A model generated the notes under the pieces. It saw nothing but the letters and a program-made list of their open reading frames with translations, did not search any database and was not told the DNA's origin. A stretch of 64,000 nucleotides of DNA from DATKFM01 sp963810485 (lineage in GTDB: Bacteria; Pseudomonadota; Alphaproteobacteria; Dongiales; Dongiaceae), in assembly GCA_963810485.1 (NCBI GenBank), contig CAWENQ010000007.1, positions 248,001-312,000 on the forward strand. Reading direction: 5' to 3'. Made by a program: the position numbers and the translations under genes. Below are positions 36,189 through 44,135 of the stretch, piece after piece. The stretch's first letter is position 1. Each line of letters starts with the position of its first letter.

Positions 36189-36980
36189 ATGGAATTCACC
36201 GACAGCCAGTTCGAACGTTATGCGCGGCATCTGATCCTCGACGAGGTCGGCGAAGAGGGCCAGGCGAAGCTGCTGCAATCGAAAGTGCTGGTAGTGGGCG
36301 CGGGTGGGCTGGGTGCACCGATGCTGCTCTATCTCGCGGCGGCCGGCGTCGGCACCATCGGCGTCATCGATGACGATACGGTGGATCTCTCGAACCTGCA
36401 GCGGCAGGTGATCCATATGACGGATCAGGTGGGACGGCCGAAGGTGGAGAGCGCGGTGCAGTTGCTGGCGCGGCTCAATCCCGATGTGAAGGTCATTCCC
36501 TATCAGCAGCGCATTACAGCCGACAATGCGGCTGACATCATCGGCGGCTTCGATCTCGTCGCCGACGGCAGCGACAATTTCACCACGCGCTTCCTGCTCA
36601 ACGATGCGTGCTATCTCGCGGGCAAGACTCTGGTGTCCGCGGCGCTGTTGCGTTTCGATGCGCAGATATCGGTGTTCAAGGCCCATCTCGGGCCGCCCCA
36701 TCCCTGCTACCGCTGCCTGTTTCCCGAACGCCCGCCCGATGATCTGATTCCCCGCTGCGAGCAGGCGGGAATCCTCGGTGCCATCGCCGGCATGGTGGGC
36801 TCGCTGCAGGCGACGGAAGTGTTGAAGGAAATCATCGGCGTCGGCGAGAGCCTGTCGGGCCATCTGCTGGTGTATGACGGACTCGATACGATGTTCCGCA
36901 AGATCAAGACGCGGCGCGATCCCGCCTGCGCACTCTGCGGTCCGCAAGCCAGCATCAAGGATCTTCGTCTCTCCGCCTGA
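36189..36980 (+). CDS. moeB: HesA/MoeB/ThiF family adenylyltransferase
   Basis: A 263-residue E1-like enzyme. The nucleotide-binding VVGAGGLGAP near 35-44, the DDDTVDLSNLQRQ block and two CxxC pairs (CYRC and CALC), which bind structural zinc, are all present. It activates the C terminus of a sulfur carrier such as MoaD or ThiS by adenylation. No C-terminal rhodanese domain follows, so sulfur transfer would rely on another protein. It closes the ubiE-to-moeB run, 6 bp after dut. Confidence 0.92.
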   Translation: MEFTDSQFERYARHLILDEVGEEGQAKLLQSKVLVVGAGGLGAPMLLYLAAAGVGTIGVIDDDTVDLSNLQRQVIHMTDQVGRPKVESAVQLLARLNPDVKVIPYQQRITADNAADIIGGFDLVADGSDNFTTRFLLNDACYLAGKTLVSAALLRFDAQISVFKAHLGPPHPCYRCLFPERPPDDLIPRCEQAGILGAIAGMVGSLQATEVLKEIIGVGESLSGHLLVYDGLDTMFRKIKTRRDPACALCGPQASIKDLRLSA

Positions 36981-37260
36981 ATTCCGCTGCAGTCAGCCAT
37001 GCGCATAGCGCATGGGAATTGTATGACGGCATGCGCGTGAACGCTGCGACAAATTGACTCGCACGCGCGGTGCTGCACGAGAAATACTGTTGCATCAGCA
37101 GCTTCGCACTTATGTTTCGCCGCTCAGTTGCTGCGGGTTTCGATTTTGCCCGGTCTCCCGTGTCACAGAGATATCGGACACGCCATTTATTTGCCACGAG
37201 TCGGCGATGGCATGGGGCGGATAATCAAATTCCTGCGGCTCGGTCGCATGTAGGAGGATT

Positions 37261-37455
37261 ATGATGAAGCTGTTGAACAAGTCGCTGATGTCGGCGTTGG
37301 CAATCGTCTCCCTGCTGGGCTTGGCGGCCTGCGGCGAGAAGAAGGAGGAAGGTGCAGCCTCCGGTACCACGGGCACGACAGAGCAACCCGCTGCCGGGAC
37401 CACCGGCACGACCGGAACCACGGGCACCACCGGAACCACGGGAACCAGCAACTAG
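37261..37455 (+). CDS. tiny lipoprotein with Gly-Thr-Thr repeat tail
   Basis: A 64-residue predicted lipoprotein preceded by AGGAGG at ideal spacing. The signal peptide ends in LAAC with Cys near position 24, followed by charged GEKKEEG and then a tail of about eight Gly-Thr-Thr or similar triplets ending in GTSN. The DNA of the tail is itself repetitive (ACCGGAACCACGGGCACC-type units), which favours slippage in copy number. A strong terminator follows. I recognise no family. It resembles small Thr-rich envelope lipoproteins only in general composition. Confidence 0.8.
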   Translation: MMKLLNKSLMSALAIVSLLGLAACGEKKEEGAASGTTGTTEQPAAGTTGTTGTTGTTGTTGTSN

Positions 37456-37504
37456 ATTTTGGCTGCGGGCAGCGAGGTTCGCTGCTCAGCCAACGGATAG
37501 ACGA

Positions 37505-37537
37505 AGGGCGCCGGAGATTTCCGGCGCCCTTTGTTTT
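37505..37537 (+). terminator. intrinsic terminator of the small lipoprotein gene
   Basis: AGGGCGCCGGA pairs exactly with TCCGGCGCCCT around a GATT loop, followed by TTGTTTTT. It sits 50 bp after the lipoprotein stop and also separates it from the convergent dehydrogenase. Confidence 0.9.
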
Positions 37538-37567
37538 TGTGTCTGCAGGTCCCGACGAACGCGTTCG

Positions 37568-38551
37568 TCAGAACATCGACTCGATGACCCGGTCGGGCGG
37601 CTTGTGGCCGTCGGCGAATGTCTTGATGTTGATGATCACCTTCTCGCCCATGTCGATGCGGCCTTCCATCGTCGCCGATCCCATGTGCGGCAGCAGGACC
37701 ACGTTGTTCAGCCGCAGCAGCTTCGGGTTCACCGCCGGCTCATGCTCGAAGACGTCGAGGCCGGCACCGGCGATCTCCGCGCGCTCGAGCATTCTTGTCA
37801 GCGCATTCTCGTCGATCACTTCGCCGCGCGAGGTGTTGACGATATAGGCATGGGGCTGCATCAGCTTCAGGCGGCGCGCCGACAGCAGGTGATAGGTCGC
37901 CGGCGTGTGGGGACAGTTGACGGAGATGATGTCCATGCGCGACAGCATCTGGTCCGGGCTTTCCCAATAGGTCGCCTCGAGCTCGCGCTCCAGATCGGGA
38001 TGCACGCGGCGGCGGTTGTGGTAATGCACCGACAAGCCGAAGCCGCGGGCGCGGCGCGCCACGGCGGTGCCGATGCGGCCCATGCCGATGATGCCCAGCC
38101 GCTTGCCCCAAATGCGATGGCCGAGCATCGAGGTGGGACCCCAGCCCGTCCATTGGCCCGAGCGGATCAGCTTTTCGCCCTCGGCCAGGCGCCGCGGCAC
38201 GGCCAGGATCAGGGCCATGGTCATGTCGGCGGTGTCCTCGGTCAGGACTCCCGGCGTGTTGGTGACCGTGATGTTGCGCTGCCGCGCCGTCTTGAGATCG
38301 ATATGGTCGACGCCGGTGCCGAAGGAGGCGATCAGCTTCAGCTTGGGCCCGGCCTGGGAGAGGATCGCCGCATCGATATGGTCGGTGACCGTGGGCACAA
38401 GAACGTCGGCGGCCTTGGCGGCCTCGATCAGCGCCGCCTGGGTCATCGGCCGGTCGTCCAGATTGAGCCGGGCCTCGAACAACTCCATCATCCGGGTTTC
38501 GATCGCGTCCGGCAGCTTCCGGGTCACGATCACGAGGGGTTTTTGCGCCAT
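37568..38551 (-). CDS. D-2-hydroxyacid dehydrogenase (glyoxylate/hydroxypyruvate reductase type)
   Basis: A 327-residue NAD(P)-dependent dehydrogenase. The nucleotide-binding GIIGMGRIGTAVARRA is in the middle, and the catalytic residues are recognisable as Arg in NTSRGEVIDE, Glu in DVFEHEP and His in LLPHMGSAT. The FGTGVDHIDL block is typical of the GyaR/GhrB group, which reduces glyoxylate or hydroxypyruvate. ATG 38551 (MAQKPLVIV) gives the family's length; the longer frame adds non-homologous residues. It is divergent from the SH3 gene. Confidence 0.9.
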   Translation of the reverse strand: MAQKPLVIVTRKLPDAIETRMMELFEARLNLDDRPMTQAALIEAAKAADVLVPTVTDHIDAAILSQAGPKLKLIASFGTGVDHIDLKTARQRNITVTNTPGVLTEDTADMTMALILAVPRRLAEGEKLIRSGQWTGWGPTSMLGHRIWGKRLGIIGMGRIGTAVARRARGFGLSVHYHNRRRVHPDLERELEATYWESPDQMLSRMDIISVNCPHTPATYHLLSARRLKLMQPHAYIVNTSRGEVIDENALTRMLERAEIAGAGLDVFEHEPAVNPKLLRLNNVVLLPHMGSATMEGRIDMGEKVIINIKTFADGHKPPDRVIESMF

Positions 38552-38739
38552 GGCTTGCACCGGCTGGAGTTGCGAAGGCGCCAATTCTGCGGCGCTTTGC
38601 GGGGGGTTTGCGTGCCATAGCAACTGGGGCTGGCGTTGTCCAGCGCAGCCCCGCCGGCCTCTGCGGTCCCGCGGGTGCTTGACCGTGAATCGGCAAACCG
38701 CTAGGTCAGCGGCGTGACCGGCGATATCAGGCGATACCG

Positions 38740-39258
38740 ATGAGGGCGATGGCGACGCTGCGCTGCTGGCGGAGCCTGGCCGTCCTGCTCGCCTTGGCGG
38801 CGGCGCCGCTGCCCGCTGCCGCCCAGTCGGCGGTGGGAACGGAAACCCAATTGCCGCTGCCCCGCTTCGTTTCCCTGCGCAGCAACGAGATCAACCTGCG
38901 CACCGGCCCCGGCTCGAACTATCCCATCGTCTGGATCTATCAGCGCCGCGGCATGCCGGTGGAGGTGACGGCCGAGTTCGAATCCTGGCGCAAGATCCGC
39001 GACTGGCAGGGCACGGTCGGCTGGGTCCATCAGAGCATGCTGGACGGTCGCCGCGGCGCGCTGGTGATCGGTGGCGAACGCATCCTCAGGCATGAGCCGG
39101 CGGCGAGCGCGCCCGGCGTGGCGCGGCTGCAGGCCGGCGTCATCGGCCGCCTGACCGAATGCGAGGCGGATTGGTGCCGGCTGGAAACCGACAGCTATGG
39201 CGGCTGGCTCAAGCGCGACGAGTTCTGGGGCGTCTATCCCGGCGAGGCCATGGAATAG
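38740..39258 (+). CDS. exported SH3-domain protein
   Basis: A 172-residue protein with a Sec signal peptide (ALAAAPLPAAAQS cleavage region near 29). The mature part holds a bacterial SH3 domain (INLRTGPGSNYPIVWIY near 51-67) and a second, weaker SH3-like half (RLQAGVIGRLTECEADWCRLE ending GWLKRDEFWGVYPGE). Two Cys in the second half may form a disulfide. Such proteins bind peptidoglycan or periplasmic partners; the specific role is unknown. ATG 38749 is an alternative start. Confidence 0.88.
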   Translation: MRAMATLRCWRSLAVLLALAAAPLPAAAQSAVGTETQLPLPRFVSLRSNEINLRTGPGSNYPIVWIYQRRGMPVEVTAEFESWRKIRDWQGTVGWVHQSMLDGRRGALVIGGERILRHEPAASAPGVARLQAGVIGRLTECEADWCRLETDSYGGWLKRDEFWGVYPGEAME

Positions 39259-39273
39259 GCGGGACGCGGCCGG

Positions 39274-39858
39274 TCAGTCGAAATCCTGCGCCAGAGCGGC
39301 CCGCGTCGCCTCGGGAACGATGGCGATATGGCCATAGGCCGGATGGCTGACGCCCAGCGTCACCTCGACGCCGGCCTGGCGGAATTTGCCGATCTGCGCG
39401 GCTGTGAACGGGAAATGGATGAACTGCACCGACGAGGCCTTGCCGGCGGCATTGGTGCGGTCCATGTCCGTTTCCGGCACGCCGCGCACGATCTCGCCGT
39501 CGAAACGAAATGCGGCGGTTTCCTCGACGCCGCCCAGCTTGGCCAGGAAGTTGCGGCGCTGCCTTTCGTCATCGATCTCGAACATGACGGTGGCGATCAG
39601 CTCGCGGCCGTTGGGGATGAGCGGGTTGTAGGCCCGGAGCTCGTCCTCGATCTGCGCCTCGCCGCCCTTCTCGATGTAGAGCATCTCGTGAACCTGATGC
39701 CACATGCTGTCATAGTTCTCGAAATGGAAAGTGGCATAGGGGCCGACATGCAGCCGGCGGTTGCGCTTGGCCGCCACCAGGGCCTGGCGCCGGTCCTTGC
39801 GCACCTTGGCGTATTCGGAAACCGGCATCAGGTCGGCGCGGGTGATTTCGTGCTTCAT
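39274..39858 (-). CDS. DUF3501 family protein
   Basis: A 194-residue soluble protein starting MKHEITRADLMPVSEYAKVRK. Conserved blocks are GPYATFHFENYDSMWHQVHEML, LIPNGRELIATVMFEID and IHFPFT. Several His and Glu in these blocks could bind metal. DUF3501 genes are regularly found with the rubrerythrin and Fe-S oxidoreductase genes that lie just upstream here; biochemical function is not established. It is the last gene of that run, 23 bp after the oxidoreductase. Confidence 0.9.
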   Translation of the reverse strand: MKHEITRADLMPVSEYAKVRKDRRQALVAAKRNRRLHVGPYATFHFENYDSMWHQVHEMLYIEKGGEAQIEDELRAYNPLIPNGRELIATVMFEIDDERQRRNFLAKLGGVEETAAFRFDGEIVRGVPETDMDRTNAAGKASSVQFIHFPFTAAQIGKFRQAGVEVTLGVSHPAYGHIAIVPEATRAALAQDFD

Positions 39859-39881
39859 GGCTATCAACGCGTTCGTTTCAT

Positions 39882-41219
39882 CTAGAGTCCGTAGGCGCGC
39901 GCCAGGATCTCGATCGGATGCTGGCTGGCGGCCGGCGCCGTTTTTTCCGACGGCACTTTTTCCATGCCCTGCTGGATATGCAAGCCGGCCAGCGGGCATT
40001 CCGACGCAAGATACTTTTTCCCGGACTCCCGCGCCGAGCGGGCCACCGGCTTGCCGACCTTCAGCGCCGTTTCGAAATTGCCCTTGAGCACGCCCCAGGA
40101 GCCGCCATGGCCGGAGCAGCGCTCGATCACCTGGAGATCGGCGCCGGGAATCAGGCGCAGCATTTCCGCGCCTTTCTGGCCCATGTTCTGCGCCCGGGCG
40201 TGGCAGGCGATATGCAGGGCGACGCCGCCATCGAGCTGCTTCAGGCCGGGCGCCATGCCCTCGCGCTTGCTGATGTCCACCACATATTCGGTGATGTCGA
40301 AGGTCGCGTCCGACAGGCGCTTCACCGCCGGATCCTTGGTCTCGATCAGCGGCCATTCGAATTTCAGCATGAGGGCGCAGGACGGCACCAGGGCGACCAC
40401 GTCATAGCCCTTGTCGATCCAAGGCGTGAGCTCGGCGCTGACCCGGCGCGCATTCTCGGCAACCCGCGCCAGATCGCCATGCTCCAACTGCGGCATGCCG
40501 CAGCAGCCGGGATAGACGACTTCGGTCTCCACCCCGTTCTTCGCCAGCACGGCTCGCGCCGCCAGGCCGATCGAGGGCAGGTTGTAGTTGCCATAGCAGG
40601 TGGCGTAGATCACCGCCTTGCGGCCATAAGCCGGCGCCTGCTTGTTGACCTCGGGCGCCTCCGCGCGCGCTTGCCGCATGAGGGTCTTGCGATTGAAGGC
40701 CGGCAATACTGCGTTGCGGTCCACATGGGCGATCTTCTCCATCGCCGGGCGGGTCAGCTTGTTGTCAGTTGCCGTCGCCCAATTCGCCAGCGGCGCCAGC
40801 GCCGAGCCGAGCTTGCCGTTGCGGTCGGTTTCCGTGAGCTGCTTTTCCATGACAGCCAGCTTGCCCTGGCGCAGCTCGGCCGCCCGGTAGCGCAGCATCA
40901 GATGCGGGAAATCCAGATTGAATTCGTGGGGCGGCACGTAGGGACACTTGGTCATGAAGCACATGTCGCAGAGCGTGCAGGCATCGACGACCGGCTTGAA
41001 GTCCTTGCTGTCGACCTTGTCCAGCTCGCCGCTTTCCGACTGATCGATCAGATCGAACAGCTTGGGGAAACTGTCGCAGAGATTGAAGCAGCGGCGGCAG
41101 CCATGGCAGATGTCGAAGACGCGGCGCATTTCCGCATCGAGCTTCCCGACGTCGCAGAAGTCGGGATCTTCCCAGTCGATGGGATGACGGGTCGGGGCGT
41201 CGAGACTACCTTCGCGCAT
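39882..41219 (-). CDS. heterodisulfide-reductase/GlpC-like Fe-S oxidoreductase
   Basis: A 445-residue protein. Two ferredoxin-type [4Fe-4S] motifs lie near the N terminus: C38-x2-C41-x2-C44-x3-C48 and C81-x2-C84-x2-C87-x4-C92. The C-terminal half has two CCG-type domains: TCYGN ... YPGCCGMPQLEHGD, and HIACHARAQNMGQK ... ERCSGHGGSWG, as in GlpC and HdrD. This suggests electron transfer from a membrane or soluble donor to a redox partner, likely the adjacent rubrerythrin. No TM segment is seen. The second CCG site reads CSGHGG in place of CCG, a variation worth noting. Confidence 0.9.
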   Translation of the reverse strand: MREGSLDAPTRHPIDWEDPDFCDVGKLDAEMRRVFDICHGCRRCFNLCDSFPKLFDLIDQSESGELDKVDSKDFKPVVDACTLCDMCFMTKCPYVPPHEFNLDFPHLMLRYRAAELRQGKLAVMEKQLTETDRNGKLGSALAPLANWATATDNKLTRPAMEKIAHVDRNAVLPAFNRKTLMRQARAEAPEVNKQAPAYGRKAVIYATCYGNYNLPSIGLAARAVLAKNGVETEVVYPGCCGMPQLEHGDLARVAENARRVSAELTPWIDKGYDVVALVPSCALMLKFEWPLIETKDPAVKRLSDATFDITEYVVDISKREGMAPGLKQLDGGVALHIACHARAQNMGQKGAEMLRLIPGADLQVIERCSGHGGSWGVLKGNFETALKVGKPVARSARESGKKYLASECPLAGLHIQQGMEKVPSEKTAPAASQHPIEILARAYGL

Positions 41220-41369
41220 CTTCTTACGGCCTGTGCCCGCCGCGCCTAAGGCCGGGACTCACAGCTTCGGCGCCTATTGGGCTTGGGTACCTGTGACGGG
41301 AACCGGGGCGGCCCAGCGGCGCGGGCCGCCCCGATGGAAGCGATGCCGGCGGAATAGATTCCGCGGGAA

Positions 41370-41789
41370 TCAGGTCAGCGTCTGCAGCGCCTTCTGGAAG
41401 CGCCCGGCGTGAGACTTTTCCGCCTTCGCCAGGGTCTCGAACCAGTCGGCGATCTCGTCGAAGCCTTCATCGCGCGCGGTGCGCGCCATGCCCGGATACA
41501 TGTCGGTGTATTCGTGGGTTTCGCCGGCGATGGCCGCCTTCAGATTCAGATCGGTGGCGCCGATCGGCTCGCCCGTCGCGGGATCGCCGACGGATTCCAT
41601 GAATTCGAGATGACCGTGCGCATGCCCGGTCTCGCCCTCAGCGGTGGAGCGGAACACGGCGGCCACATCGTTGTAGCCTTCGACGTCGGCCTTCTGGGCG
41701 AAATACAAATAGCGGCGGTTCGCTTGGCTTTCGCCGGCGAACGCGGCCTTCAAATTATCAAGGGTCTTGGTGCTTTTGAGCGATTTCAT
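41370..41789 (-). CDS. rubrerythrin family diiron protein without rubredoxin domain
   Basis: A 139-residue four-helix diiron protein. Ligand positions fit rubrerythrin: Glu20 in GESQANR, Glu51/Glu53 and His56 in EGETGHAH, Glu90 in GETHEYTDMYPG, and Glu124 with His127 in AEKSHA. The usual C-terminal rubredoxin domain with two CxxC pairs is absent, so electrons must arrive from another protein, plausibly the Fe-S oxidoreductase downstream. Family members reduce hydrogen peroxide to water. A palindromic operator candidate lies about 115 bp upstream of the start. Confidence 0.93.
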   Translation of the reverse strand: MKSLKSTKTLDNLKAAFAGESQANRRYLYFAQKADVEGYNDVAAVFRSTAEGETGHAHGHLEFMESVGDPATGEPIGATDLNLKAAIAGETHEYTDMYPGMARTARDEGFDEIADWFETLAKAEKSHAGRFQKALQTLT

Positions 41790-41903
41790 CTTTGTCTCCC
41801 TCGCAACATGCTGATGACGGGGCGAATGCGTCCGCTTACCCGCGGACGTGGCTTTATGAACTCACTGCCGACGCTAATCTGCGACCATGCCAATAGGTTG
41901 TCA

Positions 41904-41928
41904 ATAGATTAGAGCGTGTCTAATCTAT
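41904..41928. promoter_or_regulatory. palindromic operator candidate upstream of rubrerythrin (Irr/ICE-like)
   Basis: ATAGATTAG and CTAATCTAT form a perfect 9-bp inverted repeat with a 7-nt spacer. The core TTAGA-N5-TCTAA resembles the iron control element bound by Irr in rhizobia (TTTAGAA...TTCTAAA type). It lies between the irr stop and the rubrerythrin start. The regulator gene next door makes Irr the likely ligand; this is inference. Confidence 0.6.
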
Positions 41929-41957
41929 CCCGCATTCTTTTGTTTTTGAAACTAGAA

Positions 41958-42368
41958 CTAGCGCTTCAAGCGTACGATGACGTCAACGCGGCTGATCCTC
42001 GCGCCAACAGGCGGCGGCGGCAGCCGGGTCAGCTCCACCTGCTCGCCCGGGATGTCCGCGAGCTCGCCCGTATCTTCGTCGAAGAAATGATGATGTTCGC
42101 CGATGTTGGTGTCGAAGTAGGACCGGCCGGGCTCCACCACAACTTCCCGCAGCATTCCCAGCGTCGTGAACTGGTGCAGCGTGTTGTAGACCGTGGCCAG
42201 CGACAGGCGCACGTTCGCTGACGCCGCTTCCTGATGCAGCTGCTCCGCCGTCACATGGCGGTCGCCTCTGTCGTACAGCAGGCGCGCCAAGGCCAGCCGC
42301 TGCCGCGTCGGGCGCAGGCCCGCGGACTTCAGGCGGTCGATGGCGGGGGCAAAGGGGCGCAGATTCAT
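41958..42368 (-). CDS. irr: Fur-family regulator of the Irr type
   Basis: A 136-residue Fur-superfamily regulator. The winged helix includes GLRPTRQRLALARLL and SLATVYNTLHQF. The dimerisation domain contains SYFDTN followed by His92-His93-His94 in EHHHFFDE, the triple-His motif that binds haem in rhizobial Irr, and the end GARISRVDVIVRLK, close to Irr. The N-terminal GCPWHD haem motif of Bradyrhizobium Irr is absent, as in many other Irr proteins. It should respond to haem/iron status and sits directly upstream of the rubrerythrin unit. Confidence 0.88.
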   Translation of the reverse strand: MNLRPFAPAIDRLKSAGLRPTRQRLALARLLYDRGDRHVTAEQLHQEAASANVRLSLATVYNTLHQFTTLGMLREVVVEPGRSYFDTNIGEHHHFFDEDTGELADIPGEQVELTRLPPPPVGARISRVDVIVRLKR

Positions 42369-42434
42369 GATCCATCCTTGCGACGATCACACCGAGCGCA
42401 GAGTAATCCAAGACAAAGCAGAAATAAAGGTGAA

Positions 42435-42456
42435 AATTCAGCTTGTTAACTGAATT
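42435..42456. promoter_or_regulatory. inverted repeat upstream of irr, possible operator
   Basis: AATTCAG and CTGAATT form a perfect 7-bp inverted repeat with an 8-nt AT-rich spacer, 66 bp upstream of the irr start. The position and AT content fit a promoter/operator region. It does not resemble the 41904 palindrome, so it may bind a different factor. Confidence 0.4.
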
Positions 42457-42617
42457 GTTGGAGAAATTGTAAGGGTCGGGGGCGGCCTGGGCGTTACCGG
42501 ACCGTAAGTATCCCTTATCTGTGGGAGCGGGCCGGTTGGACCTATTCAATAACCGACTATTGATACCCCTATCGCGCCAGAAGGGGACTGCCTGCGGTTT
42601 AGCCTGTTGATCGCCGT

Positions 42618-44018
42618 TCAATCCCCGGTCGCAATGCGATCGACGAGCTGTTTCACCGTGGGAATGAAGCCGTTGCTGTAGAAGGGGTCGTCCTTGAAAC
42701 GATAGGCATTATGTCCGGCGAACATCAGCTGGTCCTCCGTCTGGGTGGAGTGGCTGATCTCCTGCAGCGTCTTCTGGATACAGTAGGAGCGAGGGTCCGC
42801 CTTTTTGCCGGTGCTGCCTTCCTCGTTCTGCGCCCAGTTCGAGAACAGGCAGGCGCTGAGGCAGCCCATGCAATTCACCTGGTCGTTCAGGATTTCCCGC
42901 GACTTCGGCAAGTTGACGAAGATCAGCGTCGATTCCGGCGTGCGCATCGCCTCGGTGAAACCCTTGGCGACCCACTCCTCCGCTCGCAGGCGGTCCGCCG
43001 CCGTGAGATAGACCAGGCGGCCGCGGGCGCCCACGGGAAACGGCCAGACATGCTCGCCAACGGGCGCCTGGCTGTAGGCCACCTGCCGCTCGCTGCGCTC
43101 ACGCAACTCCTGGATGAAGGGATTATTCACCGCCGATGAGTAGAAGCCGGTGGGGCTATAGCGGTTGAGGAAGACGTCGCCCTCTTTCAACGTCAGCAGC
43201 CGTTGCTTCCAGGCATCGGAGATTGGGCTTTCCTGGGTCAGCAGCGGCCGGGTGCCGAACTGGAACGCCACCGGACCGAGTTCGGGATTGTCGATCCATT
43301 CCGCCCATTCGCGCAGGAACCAGACACCGCCGGCCATGAAGATCGGCGTGGCCCCCAGGCCGCATTCATCGCGCATGGTGCGCCGGAGTTCGGCGACGCG
43401 GGGCAGGGGCGATTCCGGCTTGGTGGGATCCTCGCTGTTGGAAAGGCCGTTATGCCCGCCGGCCAGCCACGGATCTTCGTACACCACGCCGCCGAGGAGA
43501 TCGCGGAACTTGTGATAGGCGCGCTTCCACAGCGCGCGGAAGGCGCGGGCGGAGGACACGATCGGGTAATAGTAGATGCCATACTGGTTGCAGATCTCGG
43601 CGATGCGATAGGGCATGCCGGCGCCGCAGGTGACGCCATGGATCAGGCCCTTGGCGCCTTCCAGCACGCCATGGAGCACCCGCTCCGACGCCGCCATCTC
43701 CCAGAGCACGTTCATATGGATGCGGCCGCGGCCGCCGGACATCTCATGGGCGATGCGCGCCTGCTGGATGCCGCCGCGGATGGCATAGGCCACCAGTTCC
43801 TCATGACGCTCCCGGCGGGTGCGGCCATGGTAGTCCTGGGGGATCAGCTTGCCGTCAGCGTCAAAGGAATCGGCGTTCACACCGGAGAAGGTGCCGACGC
43901 CGCCGGAGTCGGCCCAGGCGCCCGAGCTCTCGCCATTGGAGACGGAGATGCCCTTGCCGCCTTCGACCAGCGGCAGGACTTCCTGTCCGGAAATGATGAC
44001 GGGGTTGAGAGCTTTCAT
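42618..44018 (-). CDS. nitronate monooxygenase-like flavoprotein with C-terminal Cys motif
   Basis: A 466-residue TIM-barrel protein of the nitronate monooxygenase/2-nitropropane dioxygenase superfamily, longer than the usual 320-360 residues. Blocks such as HEMSGGRGRIHMNVL, GAGMPYRI, and IFMAGGVWF (flavin phosphate region) are seen. Near the C terminus is C-x2-C-x3-C (NCMGCLSAC), with a further Cys 22 residues later (RSYC), resembling the [4Fe-4S] site of dienoyl-CoA reductase-type flavoenzymes. The substrate is not known; the size and Cys motif set it apart from classical nitronate oxidases. Confidence 0.8.
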   Translation of the reverse strand: MKALNPVIISGQEVLPLVEGGKGISVSNGESSGAWADSGGVGTFSGVNADSFDADGKLIPQDYHGRTRRERHEELVAYAIRGGIQQARIAHEMSGGRGRIHMNVLWEMAASERVLHGVLEGAKGLIHGVTCGAGMPYRIAEICNQYGIYYYPIVSSARAFRALWKRAYHKFRDLLGGVVYEDPWLAGGHNGLSNSEDPTKPESPLPRVAELRRTMRDECGLGATPIFMAGGVWFLREWAEWIDNPELGPVAFQFGTRPLLTQESPISDAWKQRLLTLKEGDVFLNRYSPTGFYSSAVNNPFIQELRERSERQVAYSQAPVGEHVWPFPVGARGRLVYLTAADRLRAEEWVAKGFTEAMRTPESTLIFVNLPKSREILNDQVNCMGCLSACLFSNWAQNEEGSTGKKADPRSYCIQKTLQEISHSTQTEDQLMFAGHNAYRFKDDPFYSNGFIPTVKQLVDRIATGD

Positions 44019-44135
44019 ACGCGCCTGTTTCGATTCCCTTCAGCCGATGATCTGGGATACCGGCCTATATAGGCAAGACCGGATCAGAAGACCACCGCCC
44101 ATGCCTAACCTATTAAGCGCAAACATTCACGTGAC

